This document shows positions 1 through 9,048 of a DNA stretch of 64,000 nucleotides, piece by piece. The stretch covers positions 1-64,000 of the forward strand of contig NZ_MJAJ01000050.1 in assembly GCF_001746365.1 (NCBI RefSeq), in the 5' to 3' direction. Under the pieces are notes generated by a model. It did not search any database. It was not told where the DNA came from and saw only the letters and a list, made by a program, of their open reading frames with translations. The position numbers and the translations under genes are program-made. This DNA is from Streptomyces sp. LUP30. GTDB taxonomy: Bacteria > Actinomycetota > Actinomycetes > Streptomycetales > Streptomycetaceae. The number at the start of each line of letters is the position of its first letter. Position 1 is the first letter of the stretch.

Positions 1-1881
1 CCCGGCAGCCGCCCGGCCCGCCGCCCGCCCGCCGGCCCCCGCCCCGCGGCCCCGCGCGTCCTCAGGCTCGGCAGCCCCCGGCCCCGGCTGCGCATGGTCG
101 CCCTCGCGCTGACGCTGGTGCTCCTCGCCTTCGTGGTCCGCCTTCTGCAGGTGCAGGCCGTCGACGCGAGCAGCTACACCGCCAAGGCCGAGCAGAACCG
201 GTACGTCGGCCAGGTGCTGGCCGCCGAGCGCGGCGAGATCACCGACCGCACCGGTGTGGCCTTCGCGACCAGCGAGGACGCCTACGACATCACGGCCGAC
301 CCCACGATGTTCGCCCGCCCGCAACTCAAGATCGACGACGGACCGGAGCAGGCGGCCGCCCTGCTCGCGCCCATCCTCGGCCAGGACCAGGCCGCGCTCG
401 TCAGGAAGCTGCGGCCCAAGGACCGCGACCTGCGCTACGTCAAGCTCGCCGGCCGGCAGACCCCCCAGGTCTGGAAGCAGATCAGGGACCTGAGGTCCGC
501 GCTCTCCGCCAAGTCGGAGACGGACAAGACCACGGTCAACGTCCTCGCCGGGGTCTTCTCCGTGCCCAGCAGCAAGCGCGTGTACCCCAACGGCGACCTC
601 GCCGCCGGGATACTGGGCTGGGTCAACGCCGACGGCAAGGGCGGCGGAGGCGTCGAGCAGCAGCTGAACGCCACCCTGGCCGGCAAGGACGGCAAGATCC
701 GCTACGCCCAGTCCGGCGGACGACAGGTGCCCACCGCGGGCTCCACCGAGACCCCGGCGGTGCCCGGCTCCGACGTCGAGCTCACGATCGACCGCGACAT
801 CCAGTGGGCCGCGCAGAACGCCATCACCGACCAGGTCGAGCAGTCGAAGGCGGACCGCGGCTACGTCATAGTGCAGGACACGCGCACCGGCGAGATCCTC
901 GCGATGGCCAACTCGCCCGGCTTCGACCCCAACGACCTCTCCAAGGCCCATGCCGCGGACCTGGGCAACCCGGCCGTCCAGGACGCCTACGAGCCCGGCT
1001 CCACCGCCAAGGTCATGTCGATGGCCGCCGTGCTGGAGGAGAACGCCGCCACCCCGCTGACCCATGTCACCGTGCCCAACCGGCTGCACCGCGGCGACCG
1101 GCTGTTCCAGGACGACGTCGACCACGCCACCTGGTACCTCACGCTCAACGGCGTGCTCGCCAAGTCCAGCAACATCGGCACCATCCTGGCCACCGGACAG
1201 CTCGGCAAGACGCAGGCCGAGGCCAACCGGGTCCTGTACTCGTACCTGCGCAAGTTCGGCATCGGCAGCCACACCGGGCTCGGCTTCCCCGGCGAGACCA
1301 AGGGCATCCTCGCCGCGCCCGGCAAGTGGTCGACCTCGCAGCAGTACACGATCCCCTTCGGTCAGGGCATGTCCCTCAACGCGCTGCAGGCGGCCTCGGT
1401 GTACTCCACGATCGCCAACGGCGGGGTCCGCGTCGCGCCCACTCTGGTGCGCGGCGCCAGGGGGCCGGACGGTCGCTTCACCGCGGCCCAGCCGCCCGCC
1501 AGGTCGCGGGTCGTCAGCCAGAAGACGGCGAAGGCCCTCGCCCAGATGCTGGAGTCGGTCGTGGACGACGAGCAGGGAACCGGCGCCAAGGCGCGCATCC
1601 CCGGCTACCGCGTCGCGGGCAAGACGGGCACCGCCAACCGCGTGGATCCGGCCACCGGCACCTACAAGGGCTACACCTCGTCGTTCGCCGGGTTCGCGCC
1701 CGCCGACAACCCCCGGATCACCGTGTACTGCGCGATCCAGAACGCCACCGAGGGCAGCTACTTCGGCGGCCAGATCTGCGGTCCCGTCTTCAAGCAGGTC
1801 ATGGAGTTCGCCCTGAAGACCCTGCAGGTCCCACCGACCGGGGCGAAGGCCGCGAACCTCCCGGTCTCCTTCACGCCCTGA
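1..1881 (+). CDS. ftsI: FtsI/PBP3, septal peptidoglycan transpeptidase (5' end off window)
   Basis: Class B penicillin-binding protein that cross-links septal peptidoglycan as partner of FtsW. The frame is open to base 1. The ATG at 94 sits inside the pattern Arg/Pro-rich cytoplasmic tail followed by one membrane segment (about 100-150), so it is an internal Met and the true start lies upstream. The three penicillin-binding motifs are present in order: SxxK (STAK, Ser codon 1000-1002), SxN (SSN, 1165-1173) and KTG (1621-1629). The dimerisation domain precedes them (RGEITDRTG near 228-255). It is the first gene seen of the dcw cluster; ftsL and mraW would be expected just upstream. Very sure of family. 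Confidence 0.97.
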   Translation, partial: PGSRPARRPPAGPRPAAPRVLRLGSPRPRLRMVALALTLVLLAFVVRLLQVQAVDASSYTAKAEQNRYVGQVLAAERGEITDRTGVAFATSEDAYDITADPTMFARPQLKIDDGPEQAAALLAPILGQDQAALVRKLRPKDRDLRYVKLAGRQTPQVWKQIRDLRSALSAKSETDKTTVNVLAGVFSVPSSKRVYPNGDLAAGILGWVNADGKGGGGVEQQLNATLAGKDGKIRYAQSGGRQVPTAGSTETPAVPGSDVELTIDRDIQWAAQNAITDQVEQSKADRGYVIVQDTRTGEILAMANSPGFDPNDLSKAHAADLGNPAVQDAYEPGSTAKVMSMAAVLEENAATPLTHVTVPNRLHRGDRLFQDDVDHATWYLTLNGVLAKSSNIGTILATGQLGKTQAEANRVLYSYLRKFGIGSHTGLGFPGETKGILAAPGKWSTSQQYTIPFGQGMSLNALQAASVYSTIANGGVRVAPTLVRGARGPDGRFTAAQPPARSRVVSQKTAKALAQMLESVVDDEQGTGAKARIPGYRVAGKTGTANRVDPATGTYKGYTSSFAGFAPADNPRITVYCAIQNATEGSYFGGQICGPVFKQVMEFALKTLQVPPTGAKAANLPVSFTP

Positions 1882-1894
1882 CGGCCGCGTCCGA

Positions 1895-1920
1895 CCGGGC
1901 CGCCCCGACGGGGCGCCCGG
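1895..1920 (+). terminator. Hairpin after ftsI, possible partial terminator
   Basis: CCGGGC(C)GCCCC pairs with GGGGCGCCCGG across a 3-nt loop, with one bulged C. There is no T-tract. It lies between ftsI and murE and may lower read-through, which fits the candidate murE promoter just downstream. Confidence 0.4.
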
Positions 1921-2005
1921 GAGGAGCACCCGGCCGAGCCTCCCCCGCCCGCCCACGACCCCCGCCCGCCACTGTTCAGCGCCGAACAAGCCAGGAACCG
2001 AGCCC

Positions 2006-3676
2006 GTGACCATGATCACTCCCGACCCCGGGAAACCCGCACCGCCCGCGTCCCCCGCCGCGCCCTCGCTTCGCCCCCGGGCGGGTGCGCCCGGTACGCT
2101 CACCGCCGTGCCACACGCTGATCAGTCCCAAACCACCCAGAAGGGCGCTTCCGTGACATATCCGGGACCGCCGCGGCCGGCCCAGGTCTCCGCCACACCC
2201 CTCGCGGACCTCGCCGATCAGCTGGGCGCCGCGCAGCCGGAGAGCGCCGCAGTCGAGGTCACGGGCATCACCCATGACTCGCGCGCGGTCCGCCCCGGCG
2301 ACCTGTACGCCGCCCTTCCGGGGGCCCGCCTGCACGGCGCCGACTTCGCCACCCAGGCCGCGAGCCTGGGCGCGGTGGCCGTGCTGACCGATCCGGCGGG
2401 CGCCGAGCGCGTCGCCGCGGCCGGCCTGCCGGCCCTGGTCGTCGACGACCCGCGCGGGCAGATGGGCGAGCTGGCGGCCACGATCTACGGGCGCCCCGGC
2501 CGCGGCCTGCTCCAGATCGGCATCACCGGCACCTCGGGCAAGACCACCACCGCGTACCTCGTCGAGGGCGGCCTGAAGGCGGTCAGGTCCACCGGGCTCA
2601 TCGGCACCGTGGAGATGCGGATCGGCGACGAGCGCATCAAGTCCGAGCGCACCACCCCCGAAGCCACCGATCTGCAGGCCCTGTTCGCCGTCATGCGCGA
2701 GCGCGGCGTCGAGGCGGTCGCCATGGAGGTCTCCAGCCACGCCCTGGTCCTCGGCCGGGTCGACGGCTGCGTCTTCGACATCGCCGTGTTCAACAACCTC
2801 AGCCCGGAGCACATGGAGTTCCACTCCGGCATGGAGGACTACTTCCAGGCCAAGGCGCGGCTGTTCACCCGGGAACGCAGCAAACTCGGCGTGGTCAACT
2901 TCGACGACGCGTACGGCCGCCGGCTGATCGAGGAGGCGGAGGTCCCGGTCGTCACCTTCTCCGCCGAGGGCCACCCGGACGCCGACTGGCGCGCGGTGGA
3001 CGTCGAGATCGGCCCGATGGACTCGACGTTCACCGTCGTGGGCCCGGGCGGGGTGCGGGCGGCCGCCAGGTCGCCGCTGCCCGGCTCCTTCAACGTGGCC
3101 AACACGCTCGCCGCGATCGTCGCCCTCGCCGCCGCCGGCATCGACGCGCAGACCGCCGCCGACGGCGTCGCCGCCGTGCCGGGCGTGCCGGGCCGCCTGG
3201 AGCGGGTGGACGCCGGACAGCCCTATCTGGCGGTCGTCGACTACGCCCACAAGACGGACGCCGTCGAGTCGGTCCTGCGCGCACTGCGCAAGGTCACCAA
3301 GGGGCGCCTGCACGTCGTCCTCGGCTGCGGCGGCGACCGGGACCGCACCAAGCGGGGCCCGATGGGCGCCGCCGTCGCCCGGCTCGCCGACACCGCCGTA
3401 CTGACCTCCGACAACCCCCGCTCCGAGGATCCGCTCGCGATCCTCGCGACCATGCTCGAGGGCGCGGCGTCCGTGCCCGCGCACGAGCGCGGCGAGATCC
3501 TGCTGTTCGAGGACCGGGCCGCCGCCATCTCCGCGGTCGTGGCCCGCGCGCACACCGGGGACACCGTGCTGGTCGCGGGCAAGGGCCATGAGCAGGGCCA
3601 GGACATCGCCGGCGTCGTCCGTCCGTTCGACGACCGCCAGGTGCTTCGCGAAGCTATCCAGCAGACCCAGGGATGA
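2006..3676 (+). CDS. murE: MurE, UDP-MurNAc-tripeptide synthetase (diaminopimelate-adding)
   Basis: Cytoplasmic ATP-dependent ligase adding diaminopimelate to UDP-MurNAc-L-Ala-D-Glu. The P-loop GTSGKTTT starts at residue 175 and the central and C-terminal Mur-ligase domains follow. The DNPR motif (residues 469-472) is the diaminopimelate-recognition signature, which excludes a lysine-type enzyme; Streptomyces uses the LL isomer. The start is uncertain. GTG 2006 has AGGAA 8 nt upstream (556 aa). GTG 2108 could be a leaderless start. GTG 2153 has AAGGG 7 nt upstream (507 aa). The Mur fold begins only near residue 60, so the N-terminal stretch is probably disordered. Ends 4 nt before murF. Confidence 0.96.
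   Translation: MTMITPDPGKPAPPASPAAPSLRPRAGAPGTLTAVPHADQSQTTQKGASVTYPGPPRPAQVSATPLADLADQLGAAQPESAAVEVTGITHDSRAVRPGDLYAALPGARLHGADFATQAASLGAVAVLTDPAGAERVAAAGLPALVVDDPRGQMGELAATIYGRPGRGLLQIGITGTSGKTTTAYLVEGGLKAVRSTGLIGTVEMRIGDERIKSERTTPEATDLQALFAVMRERGVEAVAMEVSSHALVLGRVDGCVFDIAVFNNLSPEHMEFHSGMEDYFQAKARLFTRERSKLGVVNFDDAYGRRLIEEAEVPVVTFSAEGHPDADWRAVDVEIGPMDSTFTVVGPGGVRAAARSPLPGSFNVANTLAAIVALAAAGIDAQTAADGVAAVPGVPGRLERVDAGQPYLAVVDYAHKTDAVESVLRALRKVTKGRLHVVLGCGGDRDRTKRGPMGAAVARLADTAVLTSDNPRSEDPLAILATMLEGAASVPAHERGEILLFEDRAAAISAVVARAHTGDTVLVAGKGHEQGQDIAGVVRPFDDRQVLREAIQQTQG
2095..2107 (+). promoter_or_regulatory. Candidate leaderless promoter inside the murE 5' end
   Basis: A -10-like TACGCT (2095-2100) lies 7 nt before an in-frame GTG at 2108, the spacing seen at leaderless starts elsewhere in this window. 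If used, MurE would begin MPHADQ. No convincing -35 is visible. Confidence 0.3.
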
Positions 3677-3680
3677 ACTT

Positions 3681-5111
3681 GTGATCGCCCTCTCCCTCGC
3701 CGAGATCGCAGCAGTCGTCGGCGGGCAGACGCACGACATACCGGATCCGTCCGTGCGGGTCACCGGACCGGTCGTCCGGGACTCCCGAGAGGTGGAGCCC
3801 GGCAGCCTCTTCGTCGCCTTCGTCGGCGAACGCGTGGACGGCCACGACTACGCGGCCCAGGTCGTCGAGGCGGGCGCGGCGGCCGTACTGGCGTCACGGC
3901 CCGTCGGCGTCCCGGCGATCGTCGTGGACGACGTCCAGGCGGCCCTCGGCGCCCTGGCCCGGCACGTCGTGCACACGCTCGGCGCGACCCTCGTCGGGCT
4001 CACCGGCTCGGCCGGCAAGACCAGCACCAAGGACCTGATCGCCCAGGTGCTCCGGCGCAAGGCGCCGACCGTGTTCACGCCCGGCTCGCTCAACAACGAG
4101 ATCGGGCTGCCGCTGACGGCGCTGTCGGCCACCGAGGAGACGAAGTTCCTCGTGCTGGAGATGGGGGCCCGCGGGATCGGGCACATCCGCTACCTCACCG
4201 GTCTGACGCCCCCGCGGATCGGCCTCGTGCTGAACGTCGGCACCGCCCACATCGGCGAGTTCGGCGGCCGCGAACAGATCGCACAGGCAAAGGGCGAGTT
4301 GGTCGAGGCCCTTCCGTCGGCGAGCGAGGGCGGAATCGCGATCCTCAACGCGGACGACCCCGCGGTCCGCGCCATGGCCTCCCGTACACAGGCGAAGGTG
4401 GTCCTTTTCGGAGAGTCCGGCGAAGCGGACGTTCGGGCCGAGAACGTGCGACTCACGGACAGCGGACAGCCCGCCTTCAGCCTTCGCACACCCTCCGGGT
4501 GCAGCGATGTGACCATGCGCCTGTACGGTGAGCATCACGTGTCGAACGCGCTCGCCGCGGCCGCCGTCGCCCATGAGCTGGGCATGTCCGCGGAAGAGAT
4601 CGCCACCGCGCTCTCCGAGGCGGGCTCCCTCTCCCGCTGGCGGATGGAGGTCACCGAGCGCCCGGACGGCGTGACGATCGTCAACGACGCCTACAACGCG
4701 AACCCCGAGTCCATGCGAGCCGCTCTGCGCGCGCTCGCCGCAATGGGCAAAGCCTCACAGGCAAGGGGGGGCCGGACCTGGGCGGTGCTCGGCAAGATGG
4801 CCGAGCTCGGGGACGAGGCGCTCGCCGAGCACGACGCGGTCGGACGGCTCGCCGTCCGGCTCAATGTCGGCAAGCTCGTCGCGGTCGGGGGCAGGGAAGC
4901 CGCCTGGCTGCAACTGGGCGCATATAACGAGGGTTCGTGGGGTGAGGAGTCGGTGCACGTGTCCGACGCACAGGCGGCTGTCGACCTGTTGCGCAGCGAG
5001 TTGCGCCCGGGGGACGTCGTGCTCGTGAAGGCGTCCCGTTCGGTCGGCCTCGAGAGTGTCGCGCAGGCGCTGCTCGCGACCGGCACCGAGGGTGAGGTCG
5101 CGGCCCGATGA
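3681..5111 (+). CDS. murF: MurF, UDP-MurNAc-tripeptide:D-Ala-D-Ala ligase
   Basis: Adds D-Ala-D-Ala to the UDP-MurNAc tripeptide, the last cytoplasmic precursor step. The GTG at 3681 is chosen because AGGGA (3669-3673) sits 7 nt upstream and the product begins MIALSLAEIAAVVGG as usual for MurF. The frame extends upstream to 3588, but that part overlaps murE and looks non-coding. 476 aa, normal length. The P-loop GSAGKTST is at residues 109-116 and the NDAYNANPxSM motif is near residue 340. Its stop overlaps the mraY start (ATGA), so translation is probably coupled. Confidence 0.96.
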   Translation: MIALSLAEIAAVVGGQTHDIPDPSVRVTGPVVRDSREVEPGSLFVAFVGERVDGHDYAAQVVEAGAAAVLASRPVGVPAIVVDDVQAALGALARHVVHTLGATLVGLTGSAGKTSTKDLIAQVLRRKAPTVFTPGSLNNEIGLPLTALSATEETKFLVLEMGARGIGHIRYLTGLTPPRIGLVLNVGTAHIGEFGGREQIAQAKGELVEALPSASEGGIAILNADDPAVRAMASRTQAKVVLFGESGEADVRAENVRLTDSGQPAFSLRTPSGCSDVTMRLYGEHHVSNALAAAAVAHELGMSAEEIATALSEAGSLSRWRMEVTERPDGVTIVNDAYNANPESMRAALRALAAMGKASQARGGRTWAVLGKMAELGDEALAEHDAVGRLAVRLNVGKLVAVGGREAAWLQLGAYNEGSWGEESVHVSDAQAAVDLLRSELRPGDVVLVKASRSVGLESVAQALLATGTEGEVAAR

Positions 5112-6181
5112 TGAATCAGATCCTGTTCGCGGGTGTGATCGGCCTCTTCCTGACGCTGGTCGGCACGCCGCTGCTGATCAAGCTGCTGGCGCGCAAGGGC
5201 TACGGCCAGTACATCCGCGACGACGGTCCGCGCGAGCACGCCAGCAAGCGCGGTACGCCGACCATGGGCGGCATCGCCTTCATCTTCGCGACGGTCGCCG
5301 CGTACTTCCTGTCCAAGGTGATCACCGGCAAGCCGCCGACCTATTCCGGTCTGCTGGTGCTGGGCCTGATGTGCGGCATGGGCCTGGTCGGCTTCCTGGA
5401 CGACTACATCAAGATCGTCAAGCGGCGTTCGCTGGGTCTGCGGGCCAAGGCGAAGATGGCCGGTCAGCTGATCGTCGGCATCGCCTTCGCCGTGCTGTCG
5501 CTGCAGTTCTCCGACAACCGGGGCAACACGCCCGCCTCCACCAAGCTGTCGTTCATCACGGATTTCGGCTGGACGATCGGCCCCGTGCTGTTCGTGGTCT
5601 GGGCGCTGTTCATGATCCTGGCGATGTCCAACGGCGTGAACCTGACGGACGGCCTGGACGGTCTCGCCACCGGCGCCTCCGTATTGGTCTTCGGCGCCTA
5701 CACGTTCATCGGCGTCTGGCAGTTCCAGGAGTCCTGCGCCAACGGCGAGACCCTGACCAACCCCAGCGCCTGTTACGAGGTGCGCGATCCGCTGGACCTC
5801 GCGGTCATCGCCTCCGCGCTGATGGGCGCCTGCCTCGGCTTCCTGTGGTGGAACACGTCCCCGGCCAAGATCTTCATGGGCGACACCGGTTCGCTGGCGC
5901 TCGGCGGCGTGCTCGCCGGTCTCGCGATCTGCTCCCGCACCGAGCTGCTGATCGCCCTCCTGGGCGGCCTGTTCGTGCTGATCACCATGTCGGTGGTCAT
6001 CCAGGTCGGCTCCTTCAAGCTCACCGGCAAGCGCGTCTTCCGCATGGCGCCACTGCAGCACCACTTCGAACTCAAGGGCTGGTCCGAGGTCCTGGTCGTG
6101 GTCCGCTTCTGGATCATCCAGGGCATCTGTGTGATCGTCGGACTGGGTCTCTTCTACGCGGGATGGGCAGCGGACAAGTGA
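5108..6181 (+). CDS. mraY: MraY, phospho-MurNAc-pentapeptide translocase
   Basis: Integral membrane enzyme that transfers phospho-MurNAc-pentapeptide to undecaprenyl phosphate, making lipid I. 357 aa with about ten hydrophobic segments. The family motifs are all present: LDDYIK at residues 97-102, NGVNLTDGLDGLA, the MGDTGSLALGG segment, and LQHHFE before the last helix. The alternative ATG at 5111 would shorten it by one residue. ATGA overlap with murF upstream and GTGA overlap with murD downstream place it in the middle of a coupled operon. Confidence 0.97.
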   Translation: MMNQILFAGVIGLFLTLVGTPLLIKLLARKGYGQYIRDDGPREHASKRGTPTMGGIAFIFATVAAYFLSKVITGKPPTYSGLLVLGLMCGMGLVGFLDDYIKIVKRRSLGLRAKAKMAGQLIVGIAFAVLSLQFSDNRGNTPASTKLSFITDFGWTIGPVLFVVWALFMILAMSNGVNLTDGLDGLATGASVLVFGAYTFIGVWQFQESCANGETLTNPSACYEVRDPLDLAVIASALMGACLGFLWWNTSPAKIFMGDTGSLALGGVLAGLAICSRTELLIALLGGLFVLITMSVVIQVGSFKLTGKRVFRMAPLQHHFELKGWSEVLVVVRFWIIQGICVIVGLGLFYAGWAADK

Positions 6182-7590
6182 CCGACTGGCAGGGCAAGAA
6201 CGTCACCGTCGCCGGGCTCGGCGTCTCCGGCGTCCCGGCGGCCAAGGTGCTGCACGGGCTCGGCGCACACGTCACCGTCGTCAACGACGGCGACGACGCC
6301 CGCGCGCGGGAGCAGGCCGCCGAACTGGAGGCGCTGGGCGTGACCGTGCGCCTCGGCGACGGCGACACCCTGCCCGACGGCACCGAACTCGTCGTCACCG
6401 CCCCCGGCTGGAAGCCGGACAAGCCGCTGTTCACGGCGGCGCACGCGGCCGGGGTGCCGGTCTGGGGCGACGTCGAACTCGCCTGGCGGCTCAGGGGGCT
6501 GGACGGCAGGCCGGCCGCCCCCTGGCTCTGCGTCACCGGCACCAACGGCAAGACCACCACCACCCGGATGCTGGCCTCGATCCTCGAGGCCGCCGGCCTG
6601 CGCACGGCCGCCGTCGGCAACATCGGCGTCTCACTGCTGGACGCGGTGGTCGGGAACGAGGAGTACGACGTCCTCGCCGTCGAACTCTCCAGCTACCAGC
6701 TGCACTGGGCGCCCTCGCTGCGCGCCCACTCCGCCGCCGTCCTCAACCTCGCCCCCGACCACCTCGACTGGCACGGCTCCATGGAGGCGTACACCAGGGA
6801 CAAGGGGCGCGTCTACGAGGGCAACCAGATCGCCTGTGTGTACAACGTGGCCGACAAGGCCACCGAGGACCTGGTGCGCGAGGCGGACGTCGAGGAGGGC
6901 TGCCGGGCCGTCGGCTTCACCCTCGGAGCGCCCGCCCCGTCCCAACTCGGCGTGGTGGACGGCATCCTGATCGACCGCGCCTTCGTCGAGAACCGGCAGA
7001 AGAACGCCCAGGAGCTCGCCGAGGTCGCCGACGTCGACCCGCCCGCCCCGCACAACATCGCCAACGCCCTTGCCGCGGCGGCCCTCGCACGGGCCTTCGG
7101 GGTGCCCCCCAGGGCCGTCCGGGACGGTCTGCGGGCCTTCACGCCGGACGCCCACCGCATCGCCCACGTGGCGGACGTGGACGGCGTCGCCTACGTCGAC
7201 GACTCCAAGGCCACCAACACGCATGCGGCACAAGCCTCGTTGGCGGCCTACCGGTCGATCGTCTGGATCGCGGGCGGACTCGCCAAGGGCGCGACCTTCG
7301 ACGAGCTCGTGGCCGAGTCGGCCACCCGCCTTCGCGCCGTGGTGCTCATCGGCGCCGACCGGGCCCTGATCCGTGAAGCCCTGGCGCGACACGCCCCGGA
7401 AGTACCCGTCGTCGACCTCGACCGGACCGACACTGGGGCGATGCTCGCGGCTGTCCAGGAGGCCCGGCGCCTCGCCGTCGCAGGCGACACGGTGCTCCTC
7501 GCCCCGGCCTGCGCCTCCATGGACATGTTCGTCAACTACAACCAGCGCGGTGACGCGTTCGCACAGGCCGTTCGCGAACTCGGCGCCTGA
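6178..7590 (+). CDS. murD: MurD, UDP-MurNAc-L-alanine:D-glutamate ligase
   Basis: Cytoplasmic ligase adding D-Glu to UDP-MurNAc-L-Ala. GTG at 6178 overlaps the mraY stop (GTGA). 470 aa. The N-terminal Rossmann-like domain opens VTVAGLGVSG, the P-loop GTNGKTTTT is at residues 121-129, and the C-terminal domain ends with the typical LLAPACASMDMFVNYNQRGDAF. A longer frame open upstream runs through mraY and is spurious. Confidence 0.96.
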   Translation: MTDWQGKNVTVAGLGVSGVPAAKVLHGLGAHVTVVNDGDDARAREQAAELEALGVTVRLGDGDTLPDGTELVVTAPGWKPDKPLFTAAHAAGVPVWGDVELAWRLRGLDGRPAAPWLCVTGTNGKTTTTRMLASILEAAGLRTAAVGNIGVSLLDAVVGNEEYDVLAVELSSYQLHWAPSLRAHSAAVLNLAPDHLDWHGSMEAYTRDKGRVYEGNQIACVYNVADKATEDLVREADVEEGCRAVGFTLGAPAPSQLGVVDGILIDRAFVENRQKNAQELAEVADVDPPAPHNIANALAAAALARAFGVPPRAVRDGLRAFTPDAHRIAHVADVDGVAYVDDSKATNTHAAQASLAAYRSIVWIAGGLAKGATFDELVAESATRLRAVVLIGADRALIREALARHAPEVPVVDLDRTDTGAMLAAVQEARRLAVAGDTVLLAPACASMDMFVNYNQRGDAFAQAVRELGA

Positions 7591-7677
7591 CCCGGCCGCC
7601 AGCCGGGCGACCTTGGGAGGGACGCGTGGGACCGTCACGGCCGACGTACAGCGGACATCGCGGGTGCGGAGCGGCAG

Positions 7678-9042
7678 ATGCCTGGTAGCCGTACCGGGCG
7701 GCCGCCCGTCCAGCGGGCCGTCCGCCGACCGCCGACCCCTTCCCGGGCGGGCCGCGACAACCCCGTACGGCGGCTCCACACGCGCGTCAAGAAGGCCTGG
7801 GACCGCCCGCTGACGGCCTACTACCTGATCTTCGGCGGCAGCCTGCTGATCACCGTGCTGGGCCTCGTGATGGTCTACTCGGCCTCCCAGATCACCGCGC
7901 TGCAGATGTCGCTGCCGGGTTCGTTCTTCTTCCGCAAACAGTTCCTGGCCGCCTCCATCGGCGCCGTGCTGCTGCTCGTCGCGTCGCGGATGCCGGTGAA
8001 ACTGCACCGCGGGCTCGCCTATCCGATCCTCGCGGGCGCCGTCTTCCTCATGGCCCTGGTGCAGGTGCCGGGGATAGGGATGTCGGTCAACGGCAACCAG
8101 AACTGGATCTCGCTCGGCGGCTCCTTCCAGATCCAGCCCAGCGAGTTCGGCAAGCTCGCGCTGGTGCTGTGGAGCGCCGATCTGCTCGCCCGCAAACAGG
8201 AAAGGAATCTGCTCGCGCAGTGGAAGCACATGCTGGTGCCGCTGGTGCCGGTCGCCTTCATGCTGCTCGGGCTGATCATGCTGGGCGGCGACATGGGCAC
8301 GGCGATCATCCTGACGGCGATCCTGTTCGGCCTGCTGTGGCTGGCGGGGGCGCCCACCCGGCTCTTCGTCGGGGTCCTGTCGGTCGCCGCCACCCTCGGT
8401 GTGATCCTCATCAAGACCAGCCCGAACCGCATGGCGCGCCTGCAGTGCATCGGCGCCACCGACCCCGGCCCGGGCGACGCCTGCTGGCAGGCCGTGCACG
8501 GGATCTACGCCCTCGCCTCCGGCGGGATCTTCGGCTCCGGACTCGGCGCCAGCGTGGAGAAATGGGGCCAACTCCCCGAAGCGCACACCGACTTCATCTT
8601 CGCCGTCACCGGTGAGGAACTGGGCCTGGCGGGGACGCTGTCGGTGCTCGCCCTCTTCGCGGCTCTAGGCTATGCGGGTATCCGCGTGGCCGGACGCACG
8701 GAGGACCCCTTCGTGAGGTACGCCGCGGGAGGTGTGACCACCTGGATCACCGCTCAGGCGGTGATCAACATCGGTGCGGTGCTCGGCCTGCTGCCGATCG
8801 CCGGCGTCCCCCTCCCGCTGTTCTCCTACGGGGGCTCCGCCCTGCTTCCGACCATGTTCGCCATCGGGCTCCTGATCGCCTTCGCACGCGACGAGCCCGC
8901 TGCGCGGGCGGCGCTTGCGATGCGGCACCCCCGTTTTGGTAGAAAGCGGGGGTCGGGGGGCTCCGCGTTCGACCGGAGTCCCCGGAGATGGAACACGATG
9001 CGACGGCGTGCCTCGGCGGCGCGCCCGTCCGGAGAGCGGTGA
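7678..9042 (+). CDS. ftsW: FtsW, SEDS-family septal glycosyltransferase
   Basis: SEDS integral membrane protein that polymerises lipid II at the septum with FtsI. 454 aa. A basic Arg/Pro-rich N-terminal tail of about 45 residues precedes ten predicted membrane segments. Characteristic segments are QPSEFGKLALVLW, the loop with PEAHTDFIFAVTGEELG, and SYGGSALLP near the C-terminus. The ATG at 7678 is the first possible in-frame start after the murD stop; its Shine-Dalgarno is weak. The soluble C-terminal tail of about 50 residues is basic and low-complexity. Confidence 0.95.
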   Translation: MPGSRTGRPPVQRAVRRPPTPSRAGRDNPVRRLHTRVKKAWDRPLTAYYLIFGGSLLITVLGLVMVYSASQITALQMSLPGSFFFRKQFLAASIGAVLLLVASRMPVKLHRGLAYPILAGAVFLMALVQVPGIGMSVNGNQNWISLGGSFQIQPSEFGKLALVLWSADLLARKQERNLLAQWKHMLVPLVPVAFMLLGLIMLGGDMGTAIILTAILFGLLWLAGAPTRLFVGVLSVAATLGVILIKTSPNRMARLQCIGATDPGPGDACWQAVHGIYALASGGIFGSGLGASVEKWGQLPEAHTDFIFAVTGEELGLAGTLSVLALFAALGYAGIRVAGRTEDPFVRYAAGGVTTWITAQAVINIGAVLGLLPIAGVPLPLFSYGGSALLPTMFAIGLLIAFARDEPAARAALAMRHPRFGRKRGSGGSAFDRSPRRWNTMRRRASAARPSGER

Positions 9043-9048
9043 ATTTCG

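Noticed and set aside
3588-3680. N-terminal extension of murF
   Set aside because: It overlaps murE out of frame and lacks murF-like sequence; GTG 3681 has a well-placed ribosome site.
1976-3763. A 595-codon open frame opposite murE
   Set aside because: Antisense shadow with Arg/Gly/His-rich composition; murE on the other strand has full family motifs.
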